DNA from: JANXQG01 sp963775975
GTDB taxonomy: Bacteria > Planctomycetota > Planctomycetia > Pirellulales > Thermoguttaceae
Direction: 5' to 3'
DNA: 64,000 nucleotides
Assembly (NCBI GenBank): GCA_963775975.1
Contig: CAVZKX010000003.1
Location: forward strand, 434,001-498,000
Positions 1-8,800 of the stretch are shown here, piece by piece (the first letter of the stretch is position 1; each line of letters opens with the position of its first letter). The position numbers were made by a program, and so were the translations under genes. The notes beneath the pieces are model-generated. The model was not told where the DNA came from and did no database searches. It saw only the letters and a program-made list of their open reading frames with translations.

Positions 1-643
1 ACTTCAACTGCAACTCGTCCAAAACAAGCCGCAGCGCCGAGCGGAGACTTGTGCCCGATAAGTGCTTAGTTATCGGAGATTCGGGGTCCACGCCTGCGTC
101 CTTCAATCCCGTGGCATCGAGTTGAATCTCGATTTTGTGCCGCTTCTTCAGGTACTCAATTACGTCTTTGAGGGGCGTTTCACGGAAGTCGATATCCGTT
201 TTCGTCGCCAGCGCGGCATTGATCTTCGCGACAGCCGCTCTCTCGGATTCGCTCAACGAGTCCACCGCCGTCAGCGGCGCTTTCGAAGCGGCCATTTCAG
301 CCGTTAGGATTCGATCGACAGACGGCGGCTGGACCTGAGCCACCGCGCCGGCACCGCCTGCATGTTCAGTTTGACCAGAGGGGCGCTGCGGCGAGGATGG
401 CGATTGCGCTCCTTTCGGCCACGGCCGAAGCTCGGGCAGCGCCCATTCGTCGGGTGGCTGCCCTGGCACGGGCGCTGCGCCCGGCTTTTCCGATTTCGCA
501 GAATCGGGATCGCTAAATGGATTATTATCGTTCTTAGGAGCCGCGGCCGGCGGCGGATCGGCGGCCCATGATCGGACGACGACCGCCGTACCCATTGCCC
601 CAATTAACACCAAGAAAATCGCGAACAGAGACAAGCGATGCAT
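1..643 (-). CDS. Secreted protein with STN-like domain (partial, runs off left edge)
   Basis: This minus-strand reading frame is open from an ATG at 643 to the window edge, so the C-terminus is missing. The start follows a strong ribosome site (GAGGAGGA, about 6 bases upstream). Residues 1-26 form a signal peptide (MHRLSLFAIFLVLIGAMG, then a hydrophobic run to about Ala26). Residues 30-110 are a Pro/Ala-rich low-complexity linker. From about residue 145 there is a motif of the type TDIDFRETPLKDVIEYL, then a stretch ending SLRSALRLVLDEL. That pattern is a small beta-alpha domain related to secretin/TonB short N-terminal (STN) domains, found in many planctomycete secreted proteins. The exact role is unknown. 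It is the last visible gene on its strand after purB. Confidence 0.75.
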   Translation of the reverse strand, partial: MHRLSLFAIFLVLIGAMGTAVVVRSWAADPPPAAAPKNDNNPFSDPDSAKSEKPGAAPVPGQPPDEWALPELRPWPKGAQSPSSPQRPSGQTEHAGGAGAVAQVQPPSVDRILTAEMAASKAPLTAVDSLSESERAAVAKINAALATKTDIDFRETPLKDVIEYLKKRHKIEIQLDATGLKDAGVDPESPITKHLSGTSLRSALRLVLDELQLK

Positions 644-802
644 TGCCTTCCTCCTCGAAAAAGAGTTGCTGTTCCGATGCGACCGGTGCCTTACGCCGGC
701 CGCCGTCCGCCTCGATAGCGGGGCGAACGCTTGCAGTCTAATTCAGCGGAAGTTGGCGTGTCAAGCAGCTCAATCGCGTTCAGCCCCGCAAGGGGCGGAA
801 GA

Positions 803-935
803 GAATAGCCAGGGACGTGAGTCCCTGGTATCGGTTCCCAAAACGCCCTTTAGCCTCGGAGAGGCGGCACTTTCGCCCCTCCGGGGCTCCGCAGCTGCTT
901 TACCCTATACCAGGGACTCACGTCCCTGGCTATTC
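803..935. repeat. Interspersed inverted repeat, family A
   Basis: Two perfect 29-base arms (803-831 and 907-935, core AGCCAGGGACGTGAGTCCCT) face each other across a 75-base centre that is itself GC-rich and partly self-complementary. It lies in the gap between purB and the leftmost gene (644-973), where no credible coding sequence was seen. Each arm also contains an internal near-palindrome. It may act as a bidirectional terminator, but the perfect match of the arms suggests a recently acquired repeat unit. Confidence 0.8.
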
Positions 936-973
936 ACTATCGCCACTCCGCGGCTGCATCACGCGCTGGAAGT

Positions 974-2408
974 CTACACGCGCAGTGCCGCCTCCGCCAA
1001 TATCTTCTCTGCACACCTCACCCGGATCGGCGCGATGATCTCAGCAATAAACTCGTCCACCTGCTCCGGCGCACGGCCGACGAACTGTCGGGCGTCGAGG
1101 ACGCTTCCAAGGTCGACCTTGGCAAACGCCGGATCGGCGGCGAGCCGGGCCATGAGATCGTTCTTGCCGCCTTCGTTCTTTACGACGGCTGCGGCAGCCA
1201 AACTGTGCTGACGGATACGTTCGTGCAGTTCCTGACGGTCGCCGCCCGACGCTACCGCTGCCATCAAAATGTTTTCGGTGGCCATGAAGGGCAATTCGGC
1301 CTCCAGGTTCGCCGCGATCACGCGCGGATAGACGACTAGCCCGGCGGTCACGTTCTGGCAGAGGATCAGCACGGCGTCGATGGCAAGGAACGACTGCGGC
1401 AGCACGAGCCGGCGGTTGGCGCTGTCGTCCAGCGTCCGCTCCAGCCATTGCACCGCGGCGGTGGCGGCCGCGCTTGTTTCCAGGCTCATCACGAATCGGG
1501 CGAGCGAGCAAATCCGCTCGCTTCGCATCGGGTTCCGCTTGTAGGCCATCGCCGAGGAGCCGATCTGCTCCTTCTCAAACGGCTCCTCGACCTCCTTGCG
1601 ATGGGCCAAGAGCCGCAGGTCGGTCGCCATCTTGTGCGCACTTTGCGAAATACCCGAGAGCACTGCCAGGACTTGCGAATCGATCTTCCGCGGATAGGTC
1701 TGCCCGGTGACGGGATAGCTTTCAGCGAATCCGATTTTGCGGCAGATCAGTTCGTCCAACTGCGCGGACCTTCGCATGATCGCCTCCAAATAGTTCCAAG
1801 AAGCTGGCTTGCGTGCCGGTAGTGCCCTTACAGCCGTGGGCCTTGAGATGCGTCAGGCGGAACTCGATCTCCGCCAGATCGATCACGAAATCGTAGGCCC
1901 AGAGGCACGCCCGTTTGCCGACCGTTGTCGGCTGAGCGGGCTGGAAATGCGTGAAGGCCAGGCAAGGCAGGTCGCGATGCTCCTCGGCAAATCGGGCCAG
2001 GCCGTCGATCACCCCAACAAGCCGGTCGCGAACCATTTCCAAGGATTCGCGGAGCAGCATCAGATCGGTGTTGTCGGTCACGTAGCAACTCGTCGCGCCG
2101 AGGTGGATGATCGGCCGCGCCGTCGGGCAAAGATCGCCATACGTATGCACGTGGGCCATGACATCGTGCCGCAGCCGCCGCTCGTGCCGTTCGGCCGCGG
2201 CGAAGTCGATGTCGTCCACGTGCCGCTTAAGTTCCGCGATCTGATCGGCCGTGACGGCGAGGCCCAACTCGGCCTCCGCCTCCGCCAAGGCGATCCAGAG
2301 CCGCCGCCAGGTGCTGAACTTGCGCTGCGGGCCCCAAAGTTCGCTCATTTGCTTGGAGGCGTAGCGGGCGATGAGCGGGTTGTCGTAGTAAGTGTGGTCG
2401 GTCGGCAT
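974..2408 (-). CDS. purB: Adenylosuccinate lyase, one frameshift
   Basis: Adenylosuccinate lyase cleaves SAICAR and adenylosuccinate in purine synthesis in the cytoplasm. The N-terminal part (2408 to about 1765) has HTYGD and LGATSCYVTDNTDLM. The C-terminal part (about 1765 to 974) has the fumarase/aspartase signature GSSAMAYKRNPMRSE, with the catalytic Ser loop. The two parts are in different frames. One extra base near 1763-1766 (in the minus-strand reading ..GTCCGCGCAGTTGG..) explains the shift, and removing it gives a normal protein of about 477 residues. The signatures resemble the human-type ADSL clade more than the E. coli type. Because purB is a core gene and all motifs are intact, a sequence error is likelier than gene loss. 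Confidence 0.9.
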
Positions 2409-2446
2409 GGAGGCGCTATTGGGAATTAATGTTCAATGTTAAAGGT

Positions 2447-2917
2447 TCAATGTTCAATGTTGGAGGCTTCGAGCAGTAACCGCGCAACTTCTTCCAGGCC
2501 GGCGCGGTCTTCGTCGTCGAAACGGGAGAGCATTGCGCTATCGACGTCCAATACGCCGATCAATCGCTCGGCTTTCGTCAGCGGCACGACGATCTCGGAC
2601 TTCGATCGGGCGTCACACGCGATATGTCCGGGAAACTTGTTGACGTTTTCGACCACGACGGTTTCCCGCTTCTGGGCCGCAGCGCCGCAGACGCCCTTGC
2701 CCCGTCCGATCCGCGTACAGGCCGGCTTGCCTTGGAACGGTCCGAGGACCAAATCTTGGCCCTTGAGCAGATAGAACCCGGCCCAATTCACGTCGGGCAG
2801 TTCCTCGTAGAGCACAGCAGCAACGTTGGCCATGTTCGCCAGGAAATCGCGCTCACCTTCTAGGAGCGCGGCGACTTGCGTTGCCAGCGAGCGATAGCTT
2901 TGATCCTTCTCGCTCAT
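2447..2917 (-). CDS. msrC: Free methionine-(R)-sulfoxide reductase (GAF domain)
   Basis: This 156-residue single GAF-domain protein reduces free methionine-R-sulfoxide in the cytoplasm. It matches the fRMsr/YebR family closely: NWAGFYLL, LGPFQGKPACTRI, GKGVCGAAA, HIACDARSKSEIVVP and IGVLDVDS. The three family cysteines (in PAC, GVCG and HIACD) are all present, so it should be catalytically active. Length is normal. The last codons (SNIEH) are written in a low-complexity TTCAATGTT repeat that continues into the gap before purB, so the extreme C-terminus has probably drifted. It sits 38 bases upstream of purB on the same strand. Confidence 0.93.
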   Translation of the reverse strand: MSEKDQSYRSLATQVAALLEGERDFLANMANVAAVLYEELPDVNWAGFYLLKGQDLVLGPFQGKPACTRIGRGKGVCGAAAQKRETVVVENVNKFPGHIACDARSKSEIVVPLTKAERLIGVLDVDSAMLSRFDDEDRAGLEEVARLLLEASNIEH

Positions 2918-2923
2918 AACACC

Positions 2924-4324
2924 TCACATATTCGTCACATCATCCACGCCCGTTGGGCCGACGATCTGGTCCATCACGCGGGCGAACTCCGCTTTGTGGC
3001 GGCTATCTTGAGCGTAAATGCGAAATATGCGAAAACTCAATGCGATCCGCCGGAACAGTTCGCGTTCGTTGAGCCGATGGATCTTGCCCGTTGCCGGGTC
3101 GAGAAGGAAGTTCTGATCGGCCGTGGGAGCGAGCGCCTCGGGCCGATAAACATGCCGCGGAATGTCGACCCGGAAGGGAATGTCCTTCAAGTCGGAAGGA
3201 AGCAGTTTGCGAATCCGCCGTTCGAGCACTTCGTCGTCGCTGAAGACGCTCGCCTCTTCGCTCTGGCCCGGCGTGAAGAAGACGGTTCGCTCGCAAGCCA
3301 TCTTCCAATGCAGTTTCCGCTCGTGAAACTCCCGCCACCGCTCGCCCAGCGCCCTGAGTCGTGGGTCGTTCATGCGCGGCCAATCGGCCACACGGACGAG
3401 CAGCGACCATTCGGTGAAATGCAGATAATCATCCAGATGGTCGAGCGGATTACCGGGAAAGAGATCGGCCTTGCTGTCGATGAACAGTTCTTGAAGCGTG
3501 AGATCGATCGCCCGCACCGTGCGGTGGTAATAGATGCTGCGGAAAAGATCGCCACGCACGGCGATGAACCGCTCCAGGGCGGAGAGTCCCCGTTCGTGGA
3601 TCGTCAGCCCTCGCGCGGTGTAGAGCGAATAGCTCAGCAGGCGGTCGAGGTCGAACGCCCGCTGGCTGTAGCCCGACATGTAGGCGTCGCGGAGCACGAA
3701 GTCCATGTTATCGACCGTATACAGTCCGCAGAAGAGGCTGCGGAGGAAGCGGAGCCATTGCGGGCCTTCGCCGGCCGTTGCGGCGCTCGGCCGAGTGATG
3801 AGGAAGCAAAGCTGCTCGGGGTCGAGCCGCTCGCCTTCGAGCATCTGGCTATTCGGGTTGCGGCGCACACCGCGAATCAGGTCGGCCAGCCGCTCGGAAA
3901 TGATATGGCTGCCGACGATCTCGTGATTGAGCTTGTATGTCGATAGAAAATGGGCATCGAAGAAGTGCCCGAAGGGGCCGTGTCCCACGTCGTGCAAGAG
4001 AGCCGCCATCCGCACCAGCGACTCGACGTAGCCGCGGCTGGGCACGTCGGGACAGACCTCGTGGAGGCTCTCGTACGTCGCCTCGATCATGCGGCTTGCC
4101 AAGTGCATCGCGCCGAGCACGTGCTGGAAGCGGGTGTGCTCGGCCGTCGGGTAGACCAGCCAAGCCGTTTGCAACTGGTGGATCTGGCGGAGCCGCTGGA
4201 TCCACGCATTGTCGATGACCGCTTGCTCGGCGACCTCGCCCTCGGGCAAACCTTGCGGCGACGTGAAGGGAATGTAACCGTGTACGACATCGTGGCTGAG
4301 GCTGGCGTTGAGGAGCGGATTCAT
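2924..4324 (-). CDS. HD-domain phosphohydrolase (dGTPase/SAMHD1-like, COG1078)
   Basis: This is an HD superfamily hydrolase of about 466 residues. The N-terminal half holds the metal-binding set: RLRQIHQL and EHTRFQHVLGAMHLA, with the first His, then LLHDVGHGPFGHFFD with the HD pair, then LNHEIVGSHII and a later Asp. This arrangement is typical of the COG1078 branch related to dNTP triphosphohydrolases and SAMHD1. The substrate is probably a nucleotide but cannot be read from sequence. The ATG at 4324 is preferred to an in-frame TTG at 4345 because homologues begin near MNPLLNA. It ends 6 bases before msrC, so the two may be co-transcribed. Confidence 0.88.
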   Translation of the reverse strand: MNPLLNASLSHDVVHGYIPFTSPQGLPEGEVAEQAVIDNAWIQRLRQIHQLQTAWLVYPTAEHTRFQHVLGAMHLASRMIEATYESLHEVCPDVPSRGYVESLVRMAALLHDVGHGPFGHFFDAHFLSTYKLNHEIVGSHIISERLADLIRGVRRNPNSQMLEGERLDPEQLCFLITRPSAATAGEGPQWLRFLRSLFCGLYTVDNMDFVLRDAYMSGYSQRAFDLDRLLSYSLYTARGLTIHERGLSALERFIAVRGDLFRSIYYHRTVRAIDLTLQELFIDSKADLFPGNPLDHLDDYLHFTEWSLLVRVADWPRMNDPRLRALGERWREFHERKLHWKMACERTVFFTPGQSEEASVFSDDEVLERRIRKLLPSDLKDIPFRVDIPRHVYRPEALAPTADQNFLLDPATGKIHRLNERELFRRIALSFRIFRIYAQDSRHKAEFARVMDQIVGPTGVDDVTNM

Positions 4325-4347
4325 GGCGCCATTATAGACAATCAAAG

Positions 4348-4411
4348 CCTGTAGGGAACGCCCTCCGCGGCGTTCCGCTTACTGAACGCCGCGGAGGGCG
4401 TTCCCTACAGG
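4348..4411. repeat. Interspersed perfect hairpin, family B
   Basis: Perfect 28-base arms (4348-4375 and 4384-4411) are separated by an 8-base loop. The outer end reads CCTGTAGGGAACGCCCTCCG. It fills the gap between the VOC gene and the HD gene. Related copies are at 33174-33258 and, inside a coding sequence, at 55411-55506. Confidence 0.9.
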
Positions 4412-4423
4412 GCCGGCGGCTTA

Positions 4424-4822
4424 CTACGGCGCCACGTAAATCATCCACATCACGCCGAAGCGATCGGACAACATGCCGAACTTTAGGGAGAAGAACGTCT
4501 TCGTCAAGGGCATGACCACCTTCCCGCCCTTCACAAGACCGTTGAAAAGGCGTTCGGCCTCGGCTTCGCTTTTCGGCGTAAGCGTGATCGCGAAGCCCTC
4601 GAACTTCATTTCGCCCGTGCAATGGCCGTCGGACAACATGAACAGTGAATCGCCGATGCGGAGGCTCGCGTGCATCACTTTCTCGGCGTTTTCGGGCGGT
4701 GTGGGGTCGGGGCTCTCCTTGTAGCGCATGAGCGACGACACTTCGGCGCCGATCGCAGTGCGATAAAACTCGATGGCCTCGTCACAATGGCCGTCGTAGA
4801 ACAGGTAAGGTGTGATATCCAT
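4424..4822 (-). CDS. VOC-family (glyoxalase/PhnB-like) protein
   Basis: This 132-residue protein has the vicinal-oxygen-chelate fold of the PhnB/3-demethylubiquinone-methyltransferase-like branch. Marks are YLFYDGHCDEAIEFYRTAIGAEV at the start, then ASLRIGDSLFMLSD, and the C-terminal FGMLSDRFGVMWMI. Such proteins usually act as small cytoplasmic metal-dependent enzymes or binding proteins, and the substrate is unknown here. Length matches the family. It stands alone between a hairpin repeat (4348-4411) and a 200-base gap with no recognised feature (4823-5024). Confidence 0.88.
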   Translation of the reverse strand: MDITPYLFYDGHCDEAIEFYRTAIGAEVSSLMRYKESPDPTPPENAEKVMHASLRIGDSLFMLSDGHCTGEMKFEGFAITLTPKSEAEAERLFNGLVKGGKVVMPLTKTFFSLKFGMLSDRFGVMWMIYVAP

Positions 4823-5024
4823 GTTTCGTTTATTTCCAGGTTGAGTTTAATGATCTCCGTAGACTGCCGAGGCCGCCAGTTATGCAGTATTATTGCGCGT
4901 CGGTCAAGCGGTCAAGGAATAGGCATTATCGACGCCTGAAAAAGCCAGAGAAAGCCGCGATTCTCAGACGCAGAGAACTGAGTAATCTGCTCTTCGCAGC
5001 GATGCCAGGATAGCCTGCCGCCCG

Positions 5025-7373
5025 CTACTTCTTCTTGGCCAACCAGGGCAGCAACGCCTGCTTTACCTTCGACAGCGCGCCGTCAGCCGCAGGGCCCGCC
5101 TCATCCTCGAAGCTGGCCATTAGATAAGATCGCAAGCTGATCAGCACTTGCTGCGCCCGCGCCTGCGCGTCTGCGCGGCGGCGGTCGCGGGCGCGGCGCG
5201 GCGCGATGCTGACAAAGATCCGCGTTCGCAACACTCCGCCAACGCTGATCTCGCCGTTCTCGCTCTCTCGCTGGGCCCGCTGTTCCTCAAAGTGCAAATC
5301 GATCTGGAATACCAACGGGCGGTCGGCCGTGCGGCGCTGCCGCGCCTCGCCGCGCTCGATGAGCTCCAGTTGAATCTGATTGCCGTCGATCTTTCCGATC
5401 GTCGCCTCGTGGTCGGCCACGAAGCCGCGGAGCTTCTCGATCGCCATTTTCGTCGGGACCGGCGTGACGAGGGTCTGCTGAACGACGATGGAAGGCTCGC
5501 CTGCGCCCGAGGCGTCGGCGTCGTCGCCCCGATCGTCGGGCTTGCCATGCAATCCGCTGCCGAGCTGAACGACCTGGTTGCGGCCATTCTCCTTGGCCAT
5601 CAGTAGCGCGCGGTCGGCGCGGCGTAGCATCGTTTCGGCCGTGTCGCCGGGCTGGATCTCGGTGGCGCCGAAGCTGACGGTGATCGTCCGGCCGTTCATC
5701 TTCGGCTGCGGGAGTTGCGATAGGGCGATGCGGACCTGTTCGGCGCGGCGGCAGGCGCAAGAGATGTCGCAGTCGGCCAGGAGCATGACGAACTCCTCGC
5801 CGCCGTAGCGGGCGACGAAATCGCCCGGATGGCAGGCGCCCTTGAGCAGCGCGGCGAGGCTCTTGATCGCCTCGTCGCCCGCCTGGTGGCCGTAGCTGTC
5901 GTTGACCGTCTTGAAGCGGTCGAGGTCGCACATCAACAAGGAGCAAGGCGCTTGCTGCTGCTGGTGCGCGGTGACGAACATGTCGTGCATGCGGTCGAAT
6001 TCGGCGCGGTTGGCGACCTGCGTGAGTGGATCGCGGGTGGCCTTATCTGCGAGACTCTGGCAGCGCTGCTCCAGCGAAATCTCGGAGGATGCGTCGTGCA
6101 GGATGAGGATCGCGCCCTGCGTATTGCCGTCGCCGCCGATGACAGGAATTACGTGGCTATCGACGGCGACGCTCCGCCCGCTGCGTCCGCTCACGTTGAG
6201 CCTCCGTAGCGACTGCACTCCGGAATTGAGCGCGGCCAGCACGGGACATTCGGATTCCGCGATCTCCTGTCCCTTCTCATCTGCCAGCTTGAGGATATCT
6301 GGATGCCAATGCTGCTCGCGGACGCTTGCCCCGGCAATGCCGGTGAGCCGTTCCGAACCGTGATTCCAGGCGACGATGCGGCCCTTGGCGTTGACGAACA
6401 CCACGGCGTCGTACATGTTGTCCAGCAGCTTGGCCTCAAAGAGAGAACTTTCGCTGGGCGGCAGACTGGCCGGGGCCGGTGCCGGGCTGGCGGTGAAATC
6501 CCAATAGGCATTTGCCGCCTGAGCGTCCAGCGCCATCAGCCAGCGCGTGCCGACCTGCTTGCGAAGCTGACCGCGGTCTCCTTCGAGCATCTCAACGAAC
6601 TGCCGCACGAGGATCGGGTCAAATTGCGTTCCGGCGCAGCGGAAGAGCTCGGCCATCGCCCGTTCTTGCGACATGGCCGGCCGATAGACGCGGTCGGTCG
6701 TCATGGCGTCGAAGGCTTCGGCCACTGCGATCATGCGCGCCGATAGAGGAATCTCTTCGCCGCTCTTCTTCTCCGCGCCGCGGCTGCCGTCGAACCAGGC
6801 GGCCACGCTGCCGACAATGTCCAAGACCGCGTCGCAAGCGCAGCCGCGGCGAAGGATTTCCAGGCTCATGCCGCGGGCACGCGTCATGATGGCCATTTCC
6901 TCGGTGTCGAGCTTGGTTGGTTTCAAGAGCACGTGATCGGGCGCGCCGACGATGCCGACGTCATGCAACAGCGCGGCGATTTCCAGTTGCTCGCGCGACA
7001 GCTCATCAAAATGTGATTGGGCTGCCCAGGCCGAGCAGGTCAGCGCCACGCGCATCGAGTGGCCCGCGGTGGTCGCGTGTTTGCATTGCAAGGCGGCAAA
7101 GAGACTGCTGGCTATGCCCAGTCGCCGCTTGGCCAACTGGTCGTCGGTGCACTCTTCGGGCGTGGCGGTGAGCGAAACTCCGTCCGTCGAGCCGCCTTCG
7201 AGTTCCTTGAGCAGCGCGCCCAATTCAGTCATCCAACGATCGGGCGACGCGGCCGGTTCGGCCGTTGTGCTCGGATTGGTCATTGGGGAGCTCGGTGGTC
7301 TGGACATTGGCGATCTTTGCTCTAACGGCGTACGTGTCGTGCCCGTAAGGGCGGCTGTCAACGGTGCCGCCAT
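5025..7373 (-). CDS. Degenerate HD-GYP, PAS and GGDEF protein (probable diguanylate cyclase)
   Basis: This 782-residue cyclic-di-GMP signalling protein has no clear membrane segment. Residues about 95-265 are an HD-GYP domain that keeps the HD pair (LLHDVG) and the IAVAEAFDAMTTDR helix. It has lost the downstream His residues and the GYP motif: AAWFDGSRG replaces the usual HHExxDGxGYP. Residues about 310-430 are a PAS domain (LLDNMYDAVVFVNAKG). Residues about 440-610 are a GGDEF domain with an intact GGEEF site, so synthesis of c-di-GMP is plausible. The RxxD inhibitory site reads HPGD and lacks the Arg. The last 160 residues are an unrecognised domain. Starts at 7373 and 7307 are both possible, and neither has a strong ribosome site. 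Confidence 0.88.
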   Translation of the reverse strand: MAAPLTAALTGTTRTPLEQRSPMSRPPSSPMTNPSTTAEPAASPDRWMTELGALLKELEGGSTDGVSLTATPEECTDDQLAKRRLGIASSLFAALQCKHATTAGHSMRVALTCSAWAAQSHFDELSREQLEIAALLHDVGIVGAPDHVLLKPTKLDTEEMAIMTRARGMSLEILRRGCACDAVLDIVGSVAAWFDGSRGAEKKSGEEIPLSARMIAVAEAFDAMTTDRVYRPAMSQERAMAELFRCAGTQFDPILVRQFVEMLEGDRGQLRKQVGTRWLMALDAQAANAYWDFTASPAPAPASLPPSESSLFEAKLLDNMYDAVVFVNAKGRIVAWNHGSERLTGIAGASVREQHWHPDILKLADEKGQEIAESECPVLAALNSGVQSLRRLNVSGRSGRSVAVDSHVIPVIGGDGNTQGAILILHDASSEISLEQRCQSLADKATRDPLTQVANRAEFDRMHDMFVTAHQQQQAPCSLLMCDLDRFKTVNDSYGHQAGDEAIKSLAALLKGACHPGDFVARYGGEEFVMLLADCDISCACRRAEQVRIALSQLPQPKMNGRTITVSFGATEIQPGDTAETMLRRADRALLMAKENGRNQVVQLGSGLHGKPDDRGDDADASGAGEPSIVVQQTLVTPVPTKMAIEKLRGFVADHEATIGKIDGNQIQLELIERGEARQRRTADRPLVFQIDLHFEEQRAQRESENGEISVGGVLRTRIFVSIAPRRARDRRRADAQARAQQVLISLRSYLMASFEDEAGPAADGALSKVKQALLPWLAKKK

Positions 7374-7683
7374 CTAGCTTTTGCTGTGTCGTTTTTTGTC
7401 TCGTCCGCGGCAAAGCATATAAAAACAGTAGGTTATGCCCGAACAGTCGTCAAAAGATCAACTCCGGAGTGCGGCAATTTATTCCAGACCCCGTTACGCA
7501 GCGGTTAAGCCGACGCCGACGGCGATGAATTGACCCACTCCATTTCGCACAACTGTTATCATCGTCACAAGCTGCACCGGTGTACGTCAGGCTTTCCAGC
7601 CTGACCTAATGCGGCAGTCAGGCTGGAAAGCCTGACGTACAGGCCCACTTGCCCAGCGTCCGGCAATGCGTTAGAACACGTCC
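7374..7683. other. Divergent intergenic region
   Basis: These 310 bases separate the divergently read GGDEF gene and the FAH-family gene, so promoters for both should be here. I could not pick a convincing -35/-10 pair. A hairpin repeat occupies 7581-7641. No small coding sequence with a ribosome site was seen. Confidence 0.5.
7581..7641. repeat. Interspersed perfect hairpin, family C
   Basis: Two perfect 24-base arms (7581-7604 and 7618-7641, outer end TGTACGTCAGGCTTTCCAGC) flank a 13-base loop. A nearly identical copy with the same architecture is at 30960-31018, 23 kb away. Confidence 0.9.
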
Positions 7684-8538
7684 ATGAAACTCATCAGTTA
7701 TCAAAACGGTCGCGGCCCGCGGATTGCCGGGTTGCGTGGCCAAGAAGTCATCGATCTCAATGACGCCGACTCGGCGCTGCCAAGCTGCCCCAAATCGTTT
7801 TTGAAGGAACTGCCGGGCGTGCTTGCGCGGGCGGAGAAAGCCCTGGCCGCTGGAACGCCAATCGGGAAGCCGCTGACATGGTTGCCACCGGTGCCCAGCC
7901 CGGAGAAGATCGTCTGCATCGGTTTGAACTATGCCGACCATGCCCGCGAGACCAAGGCCGCGATTCCCTCGAGCCCGGTCGTCTTCTGCAAATTTGCCAC
8001 CGCGCTCTTGCCGCATGAGGGAACGGTGCGATTGCCGCGAGCAAGCCAAATGGTCGATTACGAAGCTGAGTTGGTCGTCGTGATTGGCCGCAGCGGTCGG
8101 CACATCGCCGAAAGCGACGCTCGCAGCCACATCGCCGCCTACACTTGCGGCAATGACGTCTCCGCCCGCGACTGGCAGAAGGACAAGCCGGGCGGCCAAT
8201 GGCTATCGGGCAAAAGTTTCGACACCTTCGCGCCCTGCGGCCCGTGGATGGTCACGGCCGACGAGGTTTCCGATCCGGGCAAGCTCGGCATCAAGCTGCG
8301 GCTGAACGGTCAAGTCATGCAGGACTCGAACACAGCCGAGTTGATCTTCTCGGTCGATCATCTCGTGAGCTACATCTCGCAGTTCTGCACATTGCACCCC
8401 GGCGATCTGATCTACACCGGCACGCCCAGCGGAGTCGGTGCGGGCCGGACGCCGCCAATCTATTTGAAGCCCGGCGATGTGACTGAAGTGGAGATCGAAG
8501 GAATGGGGGTGTTGAGGAATCGGTTTGAGGGCGAATGA
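7684..8538 (+). CDS. Fumarylacetoacetate hydrolase-family protein
   Basis: This 284-residue protein belongs to the FAH superfamily, which cleaves or hydrates C-C bonds of beta-keto or 2-oxo acids with a divalent metal. The C-terminal catalytic region is clear: KIVCIGLNYADHARE, the acidic metal ligands in VDYEAELVVVIG, then CGNDVSARDWQ, PCGPWMVT and PGDLIYTGTPSGVG. The N-terminal 70 residues are the usual smaller lead domain. Many such proteins in bacteria are annotated as 2-hydroxyhepta-2,4-diene-dioate isomerase or ureidoglycolate lyase, but the substrate cannot be assigned. It is followed 7 bases later by the convergent antitoxin gene. Confidence 0.9.
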   Translation: MKLISYQNGRGPRIAGLRGQEVIDLNDADSALPSCPKSFLKELPGVLARAEKALAAGTPIGKPLTWLPPVPSPEKIVCIGLNYADHARETKAAIPSSPVVFCKFATALLPHEGTVRLPRASQMVDYEAELVVVIGRSGRHIAESDARSHIAAYTCGNDVSARDWQKDKPGGQWLSGKSFDTFAPCGPWMVTADEVSDPGKLGIKLRLNGQVMQDSNTAELIFSVDHLVSYISQFCTLHPGDLIYTGTPSGVGAGRTPPIYLKPGDVTEVEIEGMGVLRNRFEGE

Positions 8539-8545
8539 ACCGCGG

Positions 8546-8800
8546 TCACTTCAATCCCAACTCATTCTTCAATAAGTCGTGGCTAACCGTTTCGCCGTCT
8601 TGAACTTGGCGTCGAGCCTTGGCGAGCGATGCCAAGAACTCGGGGTCTCGTTCCCGTCCATACCATTGCAGATCGTCGTCATCAAACGGCATCAGGAGCG
8701 CGACTGCATGTCCGCCGCGCATCACCAGCACCTCTCCCTGCTCGGCTTGCCGCATCGCTTCTTCCCAGGCGGTATTATCGGTCCAAGTTACTGTCTTCAT
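8546..8800 (-). CDS. Phd/YefM-like antitoxin
   Basis: This 84-residue protein starts MKTVTWTDNTAWEEAMRQAEQGEVLVMRGGHAVALLMPFD, a Phd/YefM-type N-terminal DNA-binding domain. The polar C-terminal tail (LAKARRQVQDGETVSHDLL) would wrap the toxin. Its start lies inside the 3' end of the upstream RelE-like toxin gene (26-base overlap), so the toxin is translated first. This is the reverse of the usual phd-doc/yefM-yoeB order. Together they form a type II toxin-antitoxin pair. The complex probably represses its own promoter. Confidence 0.82.
   Translation of the reverse strand: MKTVTWTDNTAWEEAMRQAEQGEVLVMRGGHAVALLMPFDDDDLQWYGRERDPEFLASLAKARRQVQDGETVSHDLLKNELGLK

Noticed and set aside
666..1211. 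A 181-codon plus-strand open frame over purB 3' end and the repeat
   Set aside because: It lies opposite purB and includes the family A repeat, and shows no coding character.
2876..3946. A 356-codon plus-strand open frame opposite the HD phosphohydrolase
   Set aside because: The opposite frame has a full set of HD-domain motifs, while this one has none and no ribosome site.
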